Below are positions 1 to 9,687 of a DNA stretch of 64,000 bases, piece by piece; the stretch's first letter is position 1, and every line of letters starts with the position of its first letter. This DNA is from Cellulomonas sp. NS3 (lineage in GTDB: Bacteria; Actinomycetota; Actinomycetes; Actinomycetales; Cellulomonadaceae). The stretch covers positions 3,720,001 through 3,784,000 of the forward strand of contig NZ_CP103289.1 of NCBI RefSeq assembly GCF_024757985.1, written 5' to 3'. The notes beneath the pieces are model-generated. The model searched no databases. It had not been told where the DNA came from and was given only the letters and a program-made list of their open reading frames with translations. Position numbers and translations under genes: made by a program.

Positions 1-88
1 GCTTCCCGCGGATCGAGCTCGTCAGCCCGCGGCGGGTGGCCGCGGTGCCGGTGTCGCCCGTGGGGGCGGAGGGACCGGTCGTCGTCAT
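1..88 (-). CDS. N-terminal fragment of a gene running off the left edge
   Basis: An ATG at 88 opens a minus-strand frame that stays open to the edge of the window. It begins MTTTGPSAPTGDTG and continues with TRRGLTSSIRGK. A GGAG-type ribosome binding site lies about 8 bases upstream. About 29 codons are visible, too few to assign a family. A FliA-type promoter lies just upstream (140-167), so the gene probably belongs to the motility or chemotaxis regulon. The basic stretch after a flexible leader resembles the region before the first membrane helix of the two neighbouring MCPs, so a third MCP is possible but unproven. Confidence 0.5.
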   Translation of the reverse strand, partial: MTTTGPSAPTGDTGTAATRRGLTSSIRGK

Positions 89-139
89 GGCATGCACTCC
101 TCGTCGTGGCGGGGCGGTGCCCCGGTGTCGTCGCACGAC

Positions 140-167
140 CGATCGGCGCGGGCACCGGCCTGATGAG
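140..167 (-). promoter_or_regulatory. FliA-type promoter for the left-edge gene
   Basis: Read on the minus strand this is CTCA, 16 bases, then GCCGATCG. It matches the element found at seven other motility-linked starts in the window with identical spacing. The predicted transcription start is about 45 bases before the ATG at 88. It lies between the stop of the MCP gene (196) and the next gene. Confidence 0.65.
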
Positions 168-195
168 GTGCGGACCGGACGAAGGGCGGGCGATT

Positions 196-1839
196 TCAGT
201 AGGTGAAGGCAACCGTCCGCTCGCGGAGCTCGTCCGAGAGCCGGGCGAGCTCGACGACGGAGGCGCTCATCTGCGCGAGCACGTGCGAGCTGGTCTCGGC
301 GGCCGAGGCGACGCCGGTGATGTTCGCGGCGATCTCGCCCGAGCCCGCGGCGGCCTCCTGGACCCCGCGCGACATCTCGGTCGTCGTCGCGGTCTGCTCC
401 TCGACCGACGACGCGATCGTCAGCTGGAAGTCGTTGATCGAGCCGATGATGTGCGTGATCTGCTCGATCGCCGCGACGGCCCCCGTGGTGTCGAGCTGGA
501 TCGCGTCGACGCGGCGTGCGATGTCCTCGGTGGCGCGGGCGGTCTCGCGCGCGAGCTCCTTGACCTCGCCCGCGACGACCGCGAAGCCCTTGCCGGCCTC
601 CCCGGCGCGCGCCGCCTCGATGGTGGCGTTCAGCGCCAGGAGGTTGGTCTGCTCCGCGATGCTCGTGATCGTCTTGACGACGTCGCCGATCTCCGAGGAC
701 GAGACCCCGAGCCGGGCGACGGTCTGCGTGGTGTGCGCCGCGACGCCGGTCGCGTCGGAGGCGACCCTGGCCGCCTGGTTGGCGTTCTGCGCGATCTCGC
801 GGATCGAGGCGCCCATCTGCTCGGCCCCGGCGGCGACGCCGTGCACGTTGCGGTTGACCTCCTCCGCGGCGGCCGCGACCACCCCGGCCTGCGCCGACGT
901 CTCCTGCGAGCTCACCGCGACCTGGGCGTTCGACGACGCCAGGTCCTGCGCCGCCGCGGCGACGGTCCGTGCGGTCTCGACGACGCCGCCGAGCGTCTCG
1001 CGCAGCGACGCCTGTGCGGTCGACAGCGACGCGGCCATGCGACCCGTCTCGTCGCGGCCCGGCACGTCGGCCGTGACCGTGAGGTCGCCCTCGGCCATCG
1101 CGTCGAGCGAGCGGTGCACGGCCTGGATGGCCCGGCTGGTGCGGCGCGCGACGGCGACCGCGAGCGAGCCGGCGCCGAGCGACCCGACGACAAAGGCGAT
1201 CGCGAGGACCACGATGGTCCGGTCGACCTCCGCGCGGCTCTCCGCGAGGATCGCGTCGACCTGCGAGTCGATCTGGCCCTGCGCGAGCGCGAGCGCACGG
1301 CCGGCCCACATCGGGTCGGCGGCGACGCTGGCCCCGATCGCCTGCTCGAGCCCGTCGACGTCGCCCGCCTGGGCGAGCGGGACGAGGGTCGCGTCGCGGT
1401 AGGTCAGCCACGCGGCCCACCGGTCCTGGAAGTCCGCCCACTGCTGGGTCTCGGACTGCGGGAAGTCCGCGACGGCCGCGATCTGCCGCTCGACGTCCCG
1501 GTCGTTCCACGCCTGGCTCTCGGTGAGCTGCAGGCGCGTCACGTCGTCCGTGGCACCGGCCTGCTGCCGGACGAGCAGGTGGCTGCGGGCCTGCGCCGTG
1601 CGCAGCTCCGCCATCGCGGTCTGCAGCTGGCCCGTGAGGCCGGACATCTCCTCCAGGTTCTGCCCCGCGCGCCACAGCGCCACGCCGCCGGCGCCGCCGA
1701 CGAGGCCGAAGACCCCGACGAGGGCGAGCATCGCGACGGTGATCTTCGTGCCCACGGAGCGGTCCCAGAACCACGACGCCCGCGAGGAGCGGGTGGCCGG
1801 GGCGGTCGGGCCGTGCGGGTCGGTCGTCGGTCGTGCCAC
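196..1839 (-). CDS. Methyl-accepting chemotaxis protein (MCP), 547 aa
   Basis: Membrane chemoreceptor that would control CheA activity through CheW. A cytoplasmic leader of about 30 residues is followed by a first membrane helix (about 33-55), an extracellular domain of about 150 residues, a second helix (about 205-228), a HAMP region and a long coiled-coil signalling domain. The conserved hairpin tip is clear ([20 protein letters not shown], then [15 protein letters not shown]). The protein ends RTVAFTY. The start is separated by one base from the stop of the sugar-binding lipoprotein gene, so the two are surely co-transcribed. That makes the lipoprotein a plausible ligand-loaded partner. 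The signalling half is nearly the same as that of the MCP at 2997-4748, which points to duplication. Confidence 0.95.
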   Translation of the reverse strand: MARPTTDPHGPTAPATRSSRASWFWDRSVGTKITVAMLALVGVFGLVGGAGGVALWRAGQNLEEMSGLTGQLQTAMAELRTAQARSHLLVRQQAGATDDVTRLQLTESQAWNDRDVERQIAAVADFPQSETQQWADFQDRWAAWLTYRDATLVPLAQAGDVDGLEQAIGASVAADPMWAGRALALAQGQIDSQVDAILAESRAEVDRTIVVLAIAFVVGSLGAGSLAVAVARRTSRAIQAVHRSLDAMAEGDLTVTADVPGRDETGRMAASLSTAQASLRETLGGVVETARTVAAAAQDLASSNAQVAVSSQETSAQAGVVAAAAEEVNRNVHGVAAGAEQMGASIREIAQNANQAARVASDATGVAAHTTQTVARLGVSSSEIGDVVKTITSIAEQTNLLALNATIEAARAGEAGKGFAVVAGEVKELARETARATEDIARRVDAIQLDTTGAVAAIEQITHIIGSINDFQLTIASSVEEQTATTTEMSRGVQEAAAGSGEIAANITGVASAAETSSHVLAQMSASVVELARLSDELRERTVAFTY

Positions 1840-1840
1840 G

Positions 1841-2977
1841 TCAGCTCAGCTCCTGCGCCGTGTAGTAGCCGCCGTCCACCAGGACGGCCTCGTAGTTCTC
1901 GCGCGTCACGACCTGCGGGGTCAGCAGGTAGGACGGGACGACCTTCACGCCGTTGTCGTAGGACGTGACGTCGTTGGTCTCGGGCTCGGCACCCTCGAGC
2001 AGCGCGTGCACCATGGCGACGGCGACCTCGGCGAGCTGGCGGGTGTCCTTGTAGACCGTCGCGTACTGCTCCCCCGCCACGATCGACCGCGCCGAGTCGA
2101 CCTCGGCGTCCTGGCCGGTCACCGTCGGGAAGGGCTGCGCGTCGGTGCCGTAGCCGATGCCGCGCAGCGACTCGAGGATCGCGCGGCTGAGGCCGTCGTA
2201 GGGCGACAGCACGCCGTCGAGCGTCACGCCCGTGCCCGTGTACGCGGGCAGCAGCTCCTGCATGCGCGCCGTGGCGTTCTTCGGGTCCCACGCCGGCGTC
2301 TCGATCGCCGCGAAGTCCGTCTGCCCCGAGGGCACGACGAGCGTGCCGGCGTCGAGGTAGGGCTGCAGCACCGACATCGCGCCCTCGTAGAAGACGGTCG
2401 CGTTGTTGTCGTCGGCCGAGCCCGCGAAGAGCTCGACGACGAACGGCCCGGGCGCACCCGTGGGCTGGCCCCCCGCGTCGAGCACCCCGATGCCCTGCAG
2501 CAGGGTCGTGGCCTGCTGCACGCCGACGCGCTGGTTGTCGAACGTCGCGTAGTAGTCGACGTCGGGCGACTCGCGGATCAGGCGGTCGTAGGCGATGACC
2601 GGGATGTCCGCGGCGGCCGCGTCCGCGAGCACGTCCTTGAGGGCGACACCGTCGATCGAGCCGACGACGAGCGCGTCCGCGCCCGCGGCGATCATCGCGG
2701 AGAGCTGCTCGACCTGCGTCGGCACGTCGTTCTCCGCGTACTGCAGGTCGACGCCGTACCCGAGCGCCTCGAGCTGGTCCTGGACGTTCTCGCCGTCCCC
2801 GATCCAGCGGTCCGACGTCGTCGTGGGCATCGCGACCCCGACGAGCGGGACGTCGACGGCGCCCGTCGAGCCCACCGCGCCGCAGCCGGTGAGGGCGAGC
2901 GCGAGCGTGGTCAGGCCCGCGGCGCACCAGAGCGTGCGGCGGCGGGCTGCGGTGCGTGCGTGTGCGTGCGTGGTCAT
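1841..2977 (-). CDS. ChvE-like sugar-binding lipoprotein, 378 aa
   Basis: Extracellular solute-binding protein of the periplasmic-binding-protein type I fold. A basic, hydrophobic leader ends in the lipobox LALTGC (Cys32), so it should be lipid-anchored outside the membrane. Blocks such as [52 protein letters not shown] and GQDAEV, and the ending VLVDGGYY, match my memory of Agrobacterium ChvE and other multiple-sugar (xylose, galactose, arabinose, glucose) binders. The family normally feeds an ABC transporter, but no ABC ATPase or permease gene is visible beside it. Instead it sits between two MCP genes, 19 bases after one and 1 base before the other. I infer a role in chemotactic sugar sensing; the exact sugar is unknown. 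Confidence 0.9.
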   Translation of the reverse strand: MTTHAHARTAARRRTLWCAAGLTTLALALTGCGAVGSTGAVDVPLVGVAMPTTTSDRWIGDGENVQDQLEALGYGVDLQYAENDVPTQVEQLSAMIAAGADALVVGSIDGVALKDVLADAAAADIPVIAYDRLIRESPDVDYYATFDNQRVGVQQATTLLQGIGVLDAGGQPTGAPGPFVVELFAGSADDNNATVFYEGAMSVLQPYLDAGTLVVPSGQTDFAAIETPAWDPKNATARMQELLPAYTGTGVTLDGVLSPYDGLSRAILESLRGIGYGTDAQPFPTVTGQDAEVDSARSIVAGEQYATVYKDTRQLAEVAVAMVHALLEGAEPETNDVTSYDNGVKVVPSYLLTPQVVTRENYEAVLVDGGYYTAQELS

Positions 2978-2996
2978 GGGTCCTCGGTCCGGTCGG

Positions 2997-4748
2997 TCAG
3001 TACGTGAAGGCGGCCGTGCGGCCGCGCAGCTCCTCGGAGAGCCGCGCGAGCTCGACGACCGAGTCGCTCATCTGCGCGAGCACGCGCGAGCTGGTCTCGG
3101 CGGCCGACGCGACGCCCGTGACGTTCGCGGCGATCTCCCCGGAGCCCGCGGCGGCCTCCTGGACCCCGCGCGACATCTCGGTCGTCGTCGCCGTCTGCTC
3201 CTCCACGGAGGAGGCGATCGTCAGCTGGTAATCGTTGATGGAGGCGATGATGTGGGTGATCTCCTCGATCGCCGCGACCGCCTGGCGCGTGTCCACCTGG
3301 ATGGCCTCGACGCGCTTCGTGATGTCCTCGGTCGCCAGGGCCGTCTCGCGCGCGAGCTCCTTGACCTCGCCCGCGACGACCGCGAAGCCCTTGCCGGCCT
3401 CGCCGGCGCGCGCGGCCTCGATGGTCGCGTTCAGCGCGAGCAGGTTGGTCTGCGCGGCGATGCTCGTGATCACCTTGACGACGTCGCCGATCTCCGACGA
3501 CGAGACCCCGAGCCGCGCGACGGTCTGCGTGGTCGTCTCGGCGACGCCCGTCGCGTCCGTCGCGACCTTGGCCGCCTGGTTCGCGTTCTGCGCGATCTCG
3601 CTGATCGACGCGCCCATCTCCTCGGCGCCCGCCGCGACGACGTGCACGTTGCGGTTGACCTCCTCGGCCGCGGCCGCGACCACGCCGGCCTGCGCGGAGG
3701 TCTCCTCGGAGCTCGCGGCGACCTGCGCGTTCGCGGCGGCGAGCTCGTGGGCCGCGCCCGCGACGGTGCTCGCGATCTCGACGACGCCGACGAGGGTCTC
3801 GCGGACCGCCGCCTGCGCGACGCCGAGCGCCTCCGCCATGCGCCCGAGCTCGTCGCGGCTGCGCACGGGGGCCGGGACCGTGAAGTCGCCGCCCGCCATC
3901 GCCTCGAGCGACGCCTGCACCTCGCGCGCGGCCCGCCGGATCGACATCGCGGTCTGGTACCCGAGAGTGACGACCACGACGAGCGCCGTCCCGAGCGTCA
4001 GCACCAGCGCCGCGACAGCCCGCCGGGACTGCTGCTCGGCCTCCGCGGCCACCGACGTGAAGTATGTGGTGGTGTCCTGGTCGAGCGCCTCGAGCGTCGC
4101 CTCGAGCCGGTCGATGAGCGGCTGGCTCACGTTCTGCACGAGGCTCGAGTAGTACGGGGTGTCGTTCTCCAGCGCGGCCGGCACGAGCTGGACGTCGCGC
4201 ACCTTGATCCACTGCGCGTAGGCGATCTTGAAGTTCTCCCACGTCTCGCCGCCGCCGCCCACGGCGTCGAGGTCGGCGATCGCGGCCTGCAGCGCGGCGT
4301 CGTTCTCCTTCTGGCGCGCCAGCCACTCGTCCTGCAGCTGCTCCTTCTCGAACGCCGCGAGCTGCGCGACGATGAGCCGCGCCGTCGTGACGCTCTTCTG
4401 GACCTCGGCACGGCTCGCGACGAGCGTCTCCTGGAGGCGGGCGAGCTCGGCGGTGCGGGCGGTGATGCCCTGCATCGTCACCACGGCCGCGCCGCCCGAG
4501 ACCGCCGCGACGGCGGCGAGCAGCAGGATCGACGTGAGGATCTTGGTCCGCACCGAGCGGTCGCGCACGACCGCGAGCACGCCGTGGGCACGCCCGGGGC
4601 CGCCGTCGGAGCCCGTCGTCCCGCCGTCGCCCGGCGCGGCGGGAGCCGGCGCGCCGGCACCCGGGACGAGGCCGGCGCTCTCACGCCGGGCGAGCAGGTC
4701 GGCGCCGCGGCGCAGCAGCGACCGCGCGTCCCGAGTCGTCGTGCTCAT
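2997..4748 (-). CDS. Methyl-accepting chemotaxis protein (MCP), 583 aa
   Basis: Chemoreceptor with a Gly/Pro/Ala-rich cytoplasmic leader of about 65 residues, a first membrane helix (about 69-93), an extracellular helical domain of the four-helix-bundle type, a second helix (about 240-262), a HAMP segment and the MCP signalling domain. The hairpin tip reads [20 protein letters not shown] and the protein ends RTAAFTY. It is the first gene of an operon that continues into the ChvE-like lipoprotein and the second MCP. A FliA-type promoter lies at 4789-4816. The ligand domain differs clearly from that of the downstream MCP while the signalling domains are nearly identical, so the two may sense different ligands, or free and protein-bound forms of one. 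Confidence 0.95.
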   Translation of the reverse strand: MSTTTRDARSLLRRGADLLARRESAGLVPGAGAPAPAAPGDGGTTGSDGGPGRAHGVLAVVRDRSVRTKILTSILLLAAVAAVSGGAAVVTMQGITARTAELARLQETLVASRAEVQKSVTTARLIVAQLAAFEKEQLQDEWLARQKENDAALQAAIADLDAVGGGGETWENFKIAYAQWIKVRDVQLVPAALENDTPYYSSLVQNVSQPLIDRLEATLEALDQDTTTYFTSVAAEAEQQSRRAVAALVLTLGTALVVVVTLGYQTAMSIRRAAREVQASLEAMAGGDFTVPAPVRSRDELGRMAEALGVAQAAVRETLVGVVEIASTVAGAAHELAAANAQVAASSEETSAQAGVVAAAAEEVNRNVHVVAAGAEEMGASISEIAQNANQAAKVATDATGVAETTTQTVARLGVSSSEIGDVVKVITSIAAQTNLLALNATIEAARAGEAGKGFAVVAGEVKELARETALATEDITKRVEAIQVDTRQAVAAIEEITHIIASINDYQLTIASSVEEQTATTTEMSRGVQEAAAGSGEIAANVTGVASAAETSSRVLAQMSDSVVELARLSEELRGRTAAFTY

Positions 4749-4788
4749 GCGTCCGTGCTCCTCGTCTCAGCATCCATGCCTGACGTGC

Positions 4789-4816
4789 ACATCGACCGGG
4801 CGCGGGCCCAGTTGAA
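4789..4816 (-). promoter_or_regulatory. FliA-type promoter for the MCP / sugar-binding protein / MCP operon
   Basis: On the minus strand this reads TTCA, 16 bases, GTCGATGT. It is the weakest member of the set (one change in the first box, C to T in the second), but the spacing is exact. It lies between the cheW stop (4838) and the MCP start (4748), about 34 bases before the ATG. Confidence 0.55.
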
Positions 4817-4837
4817 CAGTCGTCCGGGTGGACTCGC

Positions 4838-5257
4838 TCAGGTGGCGGTCGCCGCGTCGACGTCGAGGACGAGCAGGAGGTCGCCCTCGAGCTTGTACGC
4901 CCCGAGGATCAGCTCGCGCAGCTCCGCGTCGAGGGTGTCGGGCGGCTGCTCGAACCGCTCCGGGCCGACCTCGACGACGTCGCCGATCTCGTCGACCAGC
5001 AGGCTGATCGGCTCGCCGGCCACCTGGACGACGACCATCATCGGCTCCGCGTCGTCGGCGAGCGGCTCGAGGCCGAGCCGGGGCCGCAGGTCGATCGTCA
5101 GGACCACCTGGCCCCGGAGGTTCACGAGGCCGGCGGTGCCGACCGGGGCCAGCGGGACGCGCGTGCGCACGTGCGAGCGCAGCGCCTCCTGGACCCGGGT
5201 CACGTCGACCCCGTACAGGCTCCCGCCGAGCGTGAAGGTCACGTACTGCACGGTCAC
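4838..5257 (-). CDS. cheW: Chemotaxis coupling protein CheW, 139 aa
   Basis: Scaffold that links MCPs to the CheA kinase. The single CheW SH3-like domain is recognised from VQYVTFTLGGSLYGVDV at the N-terminus, GLVNLRGQVVLTIDLRPRLG in the middle and ISLLVDEIGDVVEV. The start chosen is the GTG at 5257, whose last two bases plus one form the cheA stop (GTGA overlap), typical of translational coupling. A GTG two codons further in is the alternative. The size is normal for the family. It is probably expressed from the cheA promoter. Confidence 0.95.
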   Translation of the reverse strand: MTVQYVTFTLGGSLYGVDVTRVQEALRSHVRTRVPLAPVGTAGLVNLRGQVVLTIDLRPRLGLEPLADDAEPMMVVVQVAGEPISLLVDEIGDVVEVGPERFEQPPDTLDAELRELILGAYKLEGDLLLVLDVDAATAT

Positions 5258-7683
5258 ACCCCTGCCGTCTCGAGCTCGGACGCGCGCCGCTGCTGCGGCA
5301 CGACGACGTCGTAGAACGCCGGGTCGGCGGCCATGACCGCGGCCCGGACGTCGAGCAGCTCGGTCACGCGCTCGTGCAGGACCGTCGAGCCGGTCAGGCC
5401 CGCGTCCTCGATGTCGCTGTGACGCGAGACGTCGTCGTCGATGATGTCGACGATCTCGTCGACCACGAGCCCGACGCTGCGGCCCGCCCGCGTGTACACG
5501 ACGAGCAGGAGCTCGTCCTTGCGGGCGCTGTCGAACACCCCGAGCACCCGGTCGAGGCGTGCGAGCGGCAGGATCGTCCCGCGGTACTGGATGACCTCGC
5601 GGCCGCCGACGAGCTCGACCTGGTCGATGCGCACGTGCTCGAGCCGCGCGACGGACGCGAGCGGCATCGCCACGCGGCGCCCGCCCCCGATCCCCGCGAC
5701 GAGCAGCTGCTCGACGACGCGCTCCGTGACCTCCTGCACCGCGCCGCGGCGCTCGCGTGCGTGCTGCTCCCCCTCCGCGACGAGCGCGCGCCGCGCGATC
5801 GCCTGGACGTCGAGGATCAGCGCGACCGCACCGTCGCCGAGCACCGTGGCGCCCGCGTAGATGCCGATCGCCTTGAGCCGCGCCGAGAGCGCCTTGACGA
5901 CGATCTCCTCGGTGTTGAGGACCCGGTCGACCAGGAGCCCGAAGCGCTGGTGGTCGGCCTGGACGACCGCGATGACGGTCGAGGACCCCGGCTCGACCGG
6001 GATGCCGAGCACGTCCGCGAGCGACACCAGCGGCAGCAGCTCGCCGCGCAGCCGGTACACCGCGGCGTTCTGGATGCGCTCGATCCCGGCGCCGGCCCGC
6101 TGGCCGTCGAGGGCCACGAGCTCGAGCAGGCTGACCTGCGGGACGGCGAACAGGTCGCCGCCGCACACGACGGTGAGCGCGGGCATGATCGCGAGCGTCA
6201 GCGGGATGCGCAGGCGCCAGACCGTCCCCTCGCCGAGCGTCGAGTCGACGTCGACGGTCCCGCCGATCGCCTCGATCTTGGTCCGCACGACGTCCATGCC
6301 GACCCCGCGGCCGGAGACGTTGGTGACGGCCTCGGCCGTCGAGAAGCCCGGGAGGAACAGCAGCTGCATGAGCTCGGGCGGGGTCATGAGCATGACCTGC
6401 TCGGGCGTGCGCAGGCCGCGCTGGACGGCCTTCGCGGCGACCTTCTCGGTGTCGATCCCGCGGCCGTCGTCGGCCACCTCGACGACGACCTGACCGCCCG
6501 CGTGGTACGCGCGGAGCGTCAGCAGGCCGCGCGCGGACTTGCCCGCGGCGACGCGCTCGACGGGCGACTCGATCCCGTGGTCGACGGCGTTGCGCACGAG
6601 GTGCGTGAGCGGGTCCTTGACGGCCTCGAGCAGCCCGCGGTCGAGCTCGGTGTCCCGGCCGACCATCTCGAGCTGGACCTCGCGGTCGCACGCGGCGGCG
6701 AGGTCGCGCACGACGCGCGGCATCTTCGACCACACGTGGTCGATGGGCTGCATGCGGGTCTTCATGACCCCCTCCTGCAGCTCGCCCGCGATGAGGTTGA
6801 GGCGCTGCGCGGAGCGGACCAGGTCGACGTCGGAGCGGTCGCCCGCGAGCCGGCTGATCTGGTTGCGCGAGAGCACGAGCTCGCCGACCTGGCGCATGAG
6901 GGCGTCGAGCAGCTCGACGTCGACGCGGATCGAGGTCTCGGAGCTCGTGGACGCCGACGTGGGCGCGGCCGGTGCGGCGGGGGCCGGGGCGGTGGGCGCT
7001 GCGGGCGCGACCGCCGGGGCCGGGGCGGCGGCGACCGGCGCGGGCTGCTCGGGCGCCGTGGCCTGCTGGGTGGCGGTCTCGACCGCAGCGGTCGGCTCCG
7101 TGCCCGAGGCGGCCGCGGCACGCGCCGACCGGGGGACGATCACGCGCGACGGGTCGGCGGCGCGCACGGCCGGCTTCGCGGCGGGCGCCTCGTCGGGCGC
7201 GGTGCTCGCGGCGTCGGTCGCGGGGGGCGTCGTAGCGCCGATGACGTCGTCCGACGGCACTGCGGCGGCCACGGTCTCCGGAGACTCGGACGCGTCGCGC
7301 CCGGCCTGCAGGCGGCCGACCGCGTCGAGCACGCCGTCGATGTCGACCGCGCCCTCGGTGCTGTCCGCGGCGATCGCGGTGAGGATCTCGCGCACGACGT
7401 CGACGAGGCGCAGCAGGACGTCGGTCGTCGCCTGGTCCATCGAGCGCTTGCCGTCGCGGAGCTCCACGAGGAGGTTCTCCCCCGCGTGGGTCACGCGCTC
7501 GAGCCGGCCGTAGGCGAGGAAGCCCGCGGTGCCCTTGATCGTGTGGATCGTGCGGAACACGCTGCCGAGGAGCTCGCGCGACCCCGGGGACTCCTCGAGG
7601 GCCACCAGGTCCTGGTCCAGCTGGTCGAGGTTCTCGTGACTCTCGACCAGGAACTCACGGACGATGTCGTCCATGTCCTCCAC
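5254..7683 (-). CDS. cheA: Chemotaxis histidine kinase CheA, 809 aa
   Basis: Kinase that phosphorylates CheY and CheB in response to MCPs. Domains in order: HPt with the phospho-accepting His47 in RTIHTIKGTAGF; a long Ala/Pro/Thr-rich linker (about 125-225); a dimerisation domain (VELLDALMRQVGELVLSRNQ); an HATPase domain with HLVRNAVDHGIE, DDGRGID and GRGVGMDVVR; and a C-terminal part that appears to hold two successive CheW-like domains. I prefer the GTG at 7683 (GGGAGGG four bases upstream). The further upstream ATG at 7734 would lie inside the -10 box of the predicted promoter. No cheY, cheB or cheR gene is visible in the window, so they must lie elsewhere. Confidence 0.93.
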   Translation of the reverse strand: MEDMDDIVREFLVESHENLDQLDQDLVALEESPGSRELLGSVFRTIHTIKGTAGFLAYGRLERVTHAGENLLVELRDGKRSMDQATTDVLLRLVDVVREILTAIAADSTEGAVDIDGVLDAVGRLQAGRDASESPETVAAAVPSDDVIGATTPPATDAASTAPDEAPAAKPAVRAADPSRVIVPRSARAAAASGTEPTAAVETATQQATAPEQPAPVAAAPAPAVAPAAPTAPAPAAPAAPTSASTSSETSIRVDVELLDALMRQVGELVLSRNQISRLAGDRSDVDLVRSAQRLNLIAGELQEGVMKTRMQPIDHVWSKMPRVVRDLAAACDREVQLEMVGRDTELDRGLLEAVKDPLTHLVRNAVDHGIESPVERVAAGKSARGLLTLRAYHAGGQVVVEVADDGRGIDTEKVAAKAVQRGLRTPEQVMLMTPPELMQLLFLPGFSTAEAVTNVSGRGVGMDVVRTKIEAIGGTVDVDSTLGEGTVWRLRIPLTLAIMPALTVVCGGDLFAVPQVSLLELVALDGQRAGAGIERIQNAAVYRLRGELLPLVSLADVLGIPVEPGSSTVIAVVQADHQRFGLLVDRVLNTEEIVVKALSARLKAIGIYAGATVLGDGAVALILDVQAIARRALVAEGEQHARERRGAVQEVTERVVEQLLVAGIGGGRRVAMPLASVARLEHVRIDQVELVGGREVIQYRGTILPLARLDRVLGVFDSARKDELLLVVYTRAGRSVGLVVDEIVDIIDDDVSRHSDIEDAGLTGSTVLHERVTELLDVRAAVMAADPAFYDVVVPQQRRASELETAGV

Positions 7684-7730
7684 TGTGCCCTCCCACCCGT
7701 GACCGGCGGCCGTCCCGCCTGACGCACCGC

Positions 7731-7758
7731 CCATCGGTCACCCGCGCCCGGACGTGAG
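7731..7758 (-). promoter_or_regulatory. FliA-type promoter for cheA-cheW
   Basis: On the minus strand this reads CTCA, 16 bases, ACCGATGG, an excellent match to the shared element. It lies about 48 bases upstream of the GTG start at 7683. Its position argues against translation from the ATG at 7734. Confidence 0.7.
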
Positions 7759-7886
7759 CAACCGGGACGGGTGAGGGGCGGTCGTCCGGTGCCGACCGCG
7801 GACGGCCCCGTGTGCCCGGGCGTCCGCGGACCGCCGCCCGGCCGACGGGCCAGGCCCGGACGGGTGCCGGGGGCGTGTGCCCGTGA

Positions 7887-7896
7887 GAAACGTTTC
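7887..7896. promoter_or_regulatory. Palindromic operator candidate (GAAACGTTTC), LacI-family type
   Basis: GAAACGTTTC is a perfect 10-base palindrome with a central CG, the form usual for LacI-family operators, which in actinomycetes often control polysaccharide-degradation genes. It lies about 165 bases upstream of the xylanase ATG. No LacI-family gene is visible in the window, so the regulator is unknown. Binding is inferred from form and place only. Confidence 0.45.
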
Positions 7897-7964
7897 AGGC
7901 GTCCCCCGAACCCTTCGGTTCGCCGACCGATCGTGCGACCGTGAGCGCCAACACCCGGCCGTGA

Positions 7965-9485
<1,521 letters not shown>

Positions 9486-9548
9486 GCCCGCACGCCGTCC
9501 CGGCCACGCAGCCCGCCGACGCGGGTGACGCGACCTGACGGCACGGCC

Positions 9549-9574
9549 GGCCGCCGCCCCACCGGGCGGCGGCC
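9549..9574 (+). terminator. GC-rich hairpin after the xylanase gene
   Basis: GGCCGCCGCC (9549-9558) pairs with GGCGGCGGCC (9565-9574), with one more C-G pair inside and a four-base loop. It lies about 64 bases after the stop codon. It has no U-tract, so termination may be partial, as is common in very GC-rich actinomycetes. Confidence 0.5.
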
Positions 9575-9594
9575 GCGCACCACCTCGTGGTCCC

Positions 9595-9626
9595 GGTCCC
9601 CGGCGCGGCTCCTCGCGCCGGGGACC
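9595..9626 (+). terminator. Second strong hairpin between the xylanase and arabinofuranosidase genes
   Basis: GGTCCCCGGCGCG (9595-9607) and its perfect complement (9614-9626) form a 13-bp stem around the loop GCTCCT. It follows the hairpin at 9549-9574 by 20 bases and lies 61 bases before the next start codon. Together the two could form a double terminator or protect the upstream message from 3' decay. Confidence 0.5.
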
Positions 9627-9687
9627 AGCCCTGGGGACGTCCTGGCCGACCCGCCGACGTCGGTGGGCACAGAGGGAAGAGGCACGC

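Noticed and set aside
7684-7734. Upstream extension of CheA to the ATG at 7734
   Set aside because: That ATG lies inside the predicted -10 box, and the extra residues are not conserved CheA sequence; the GTG at 7683 has a better ribosome binding site.
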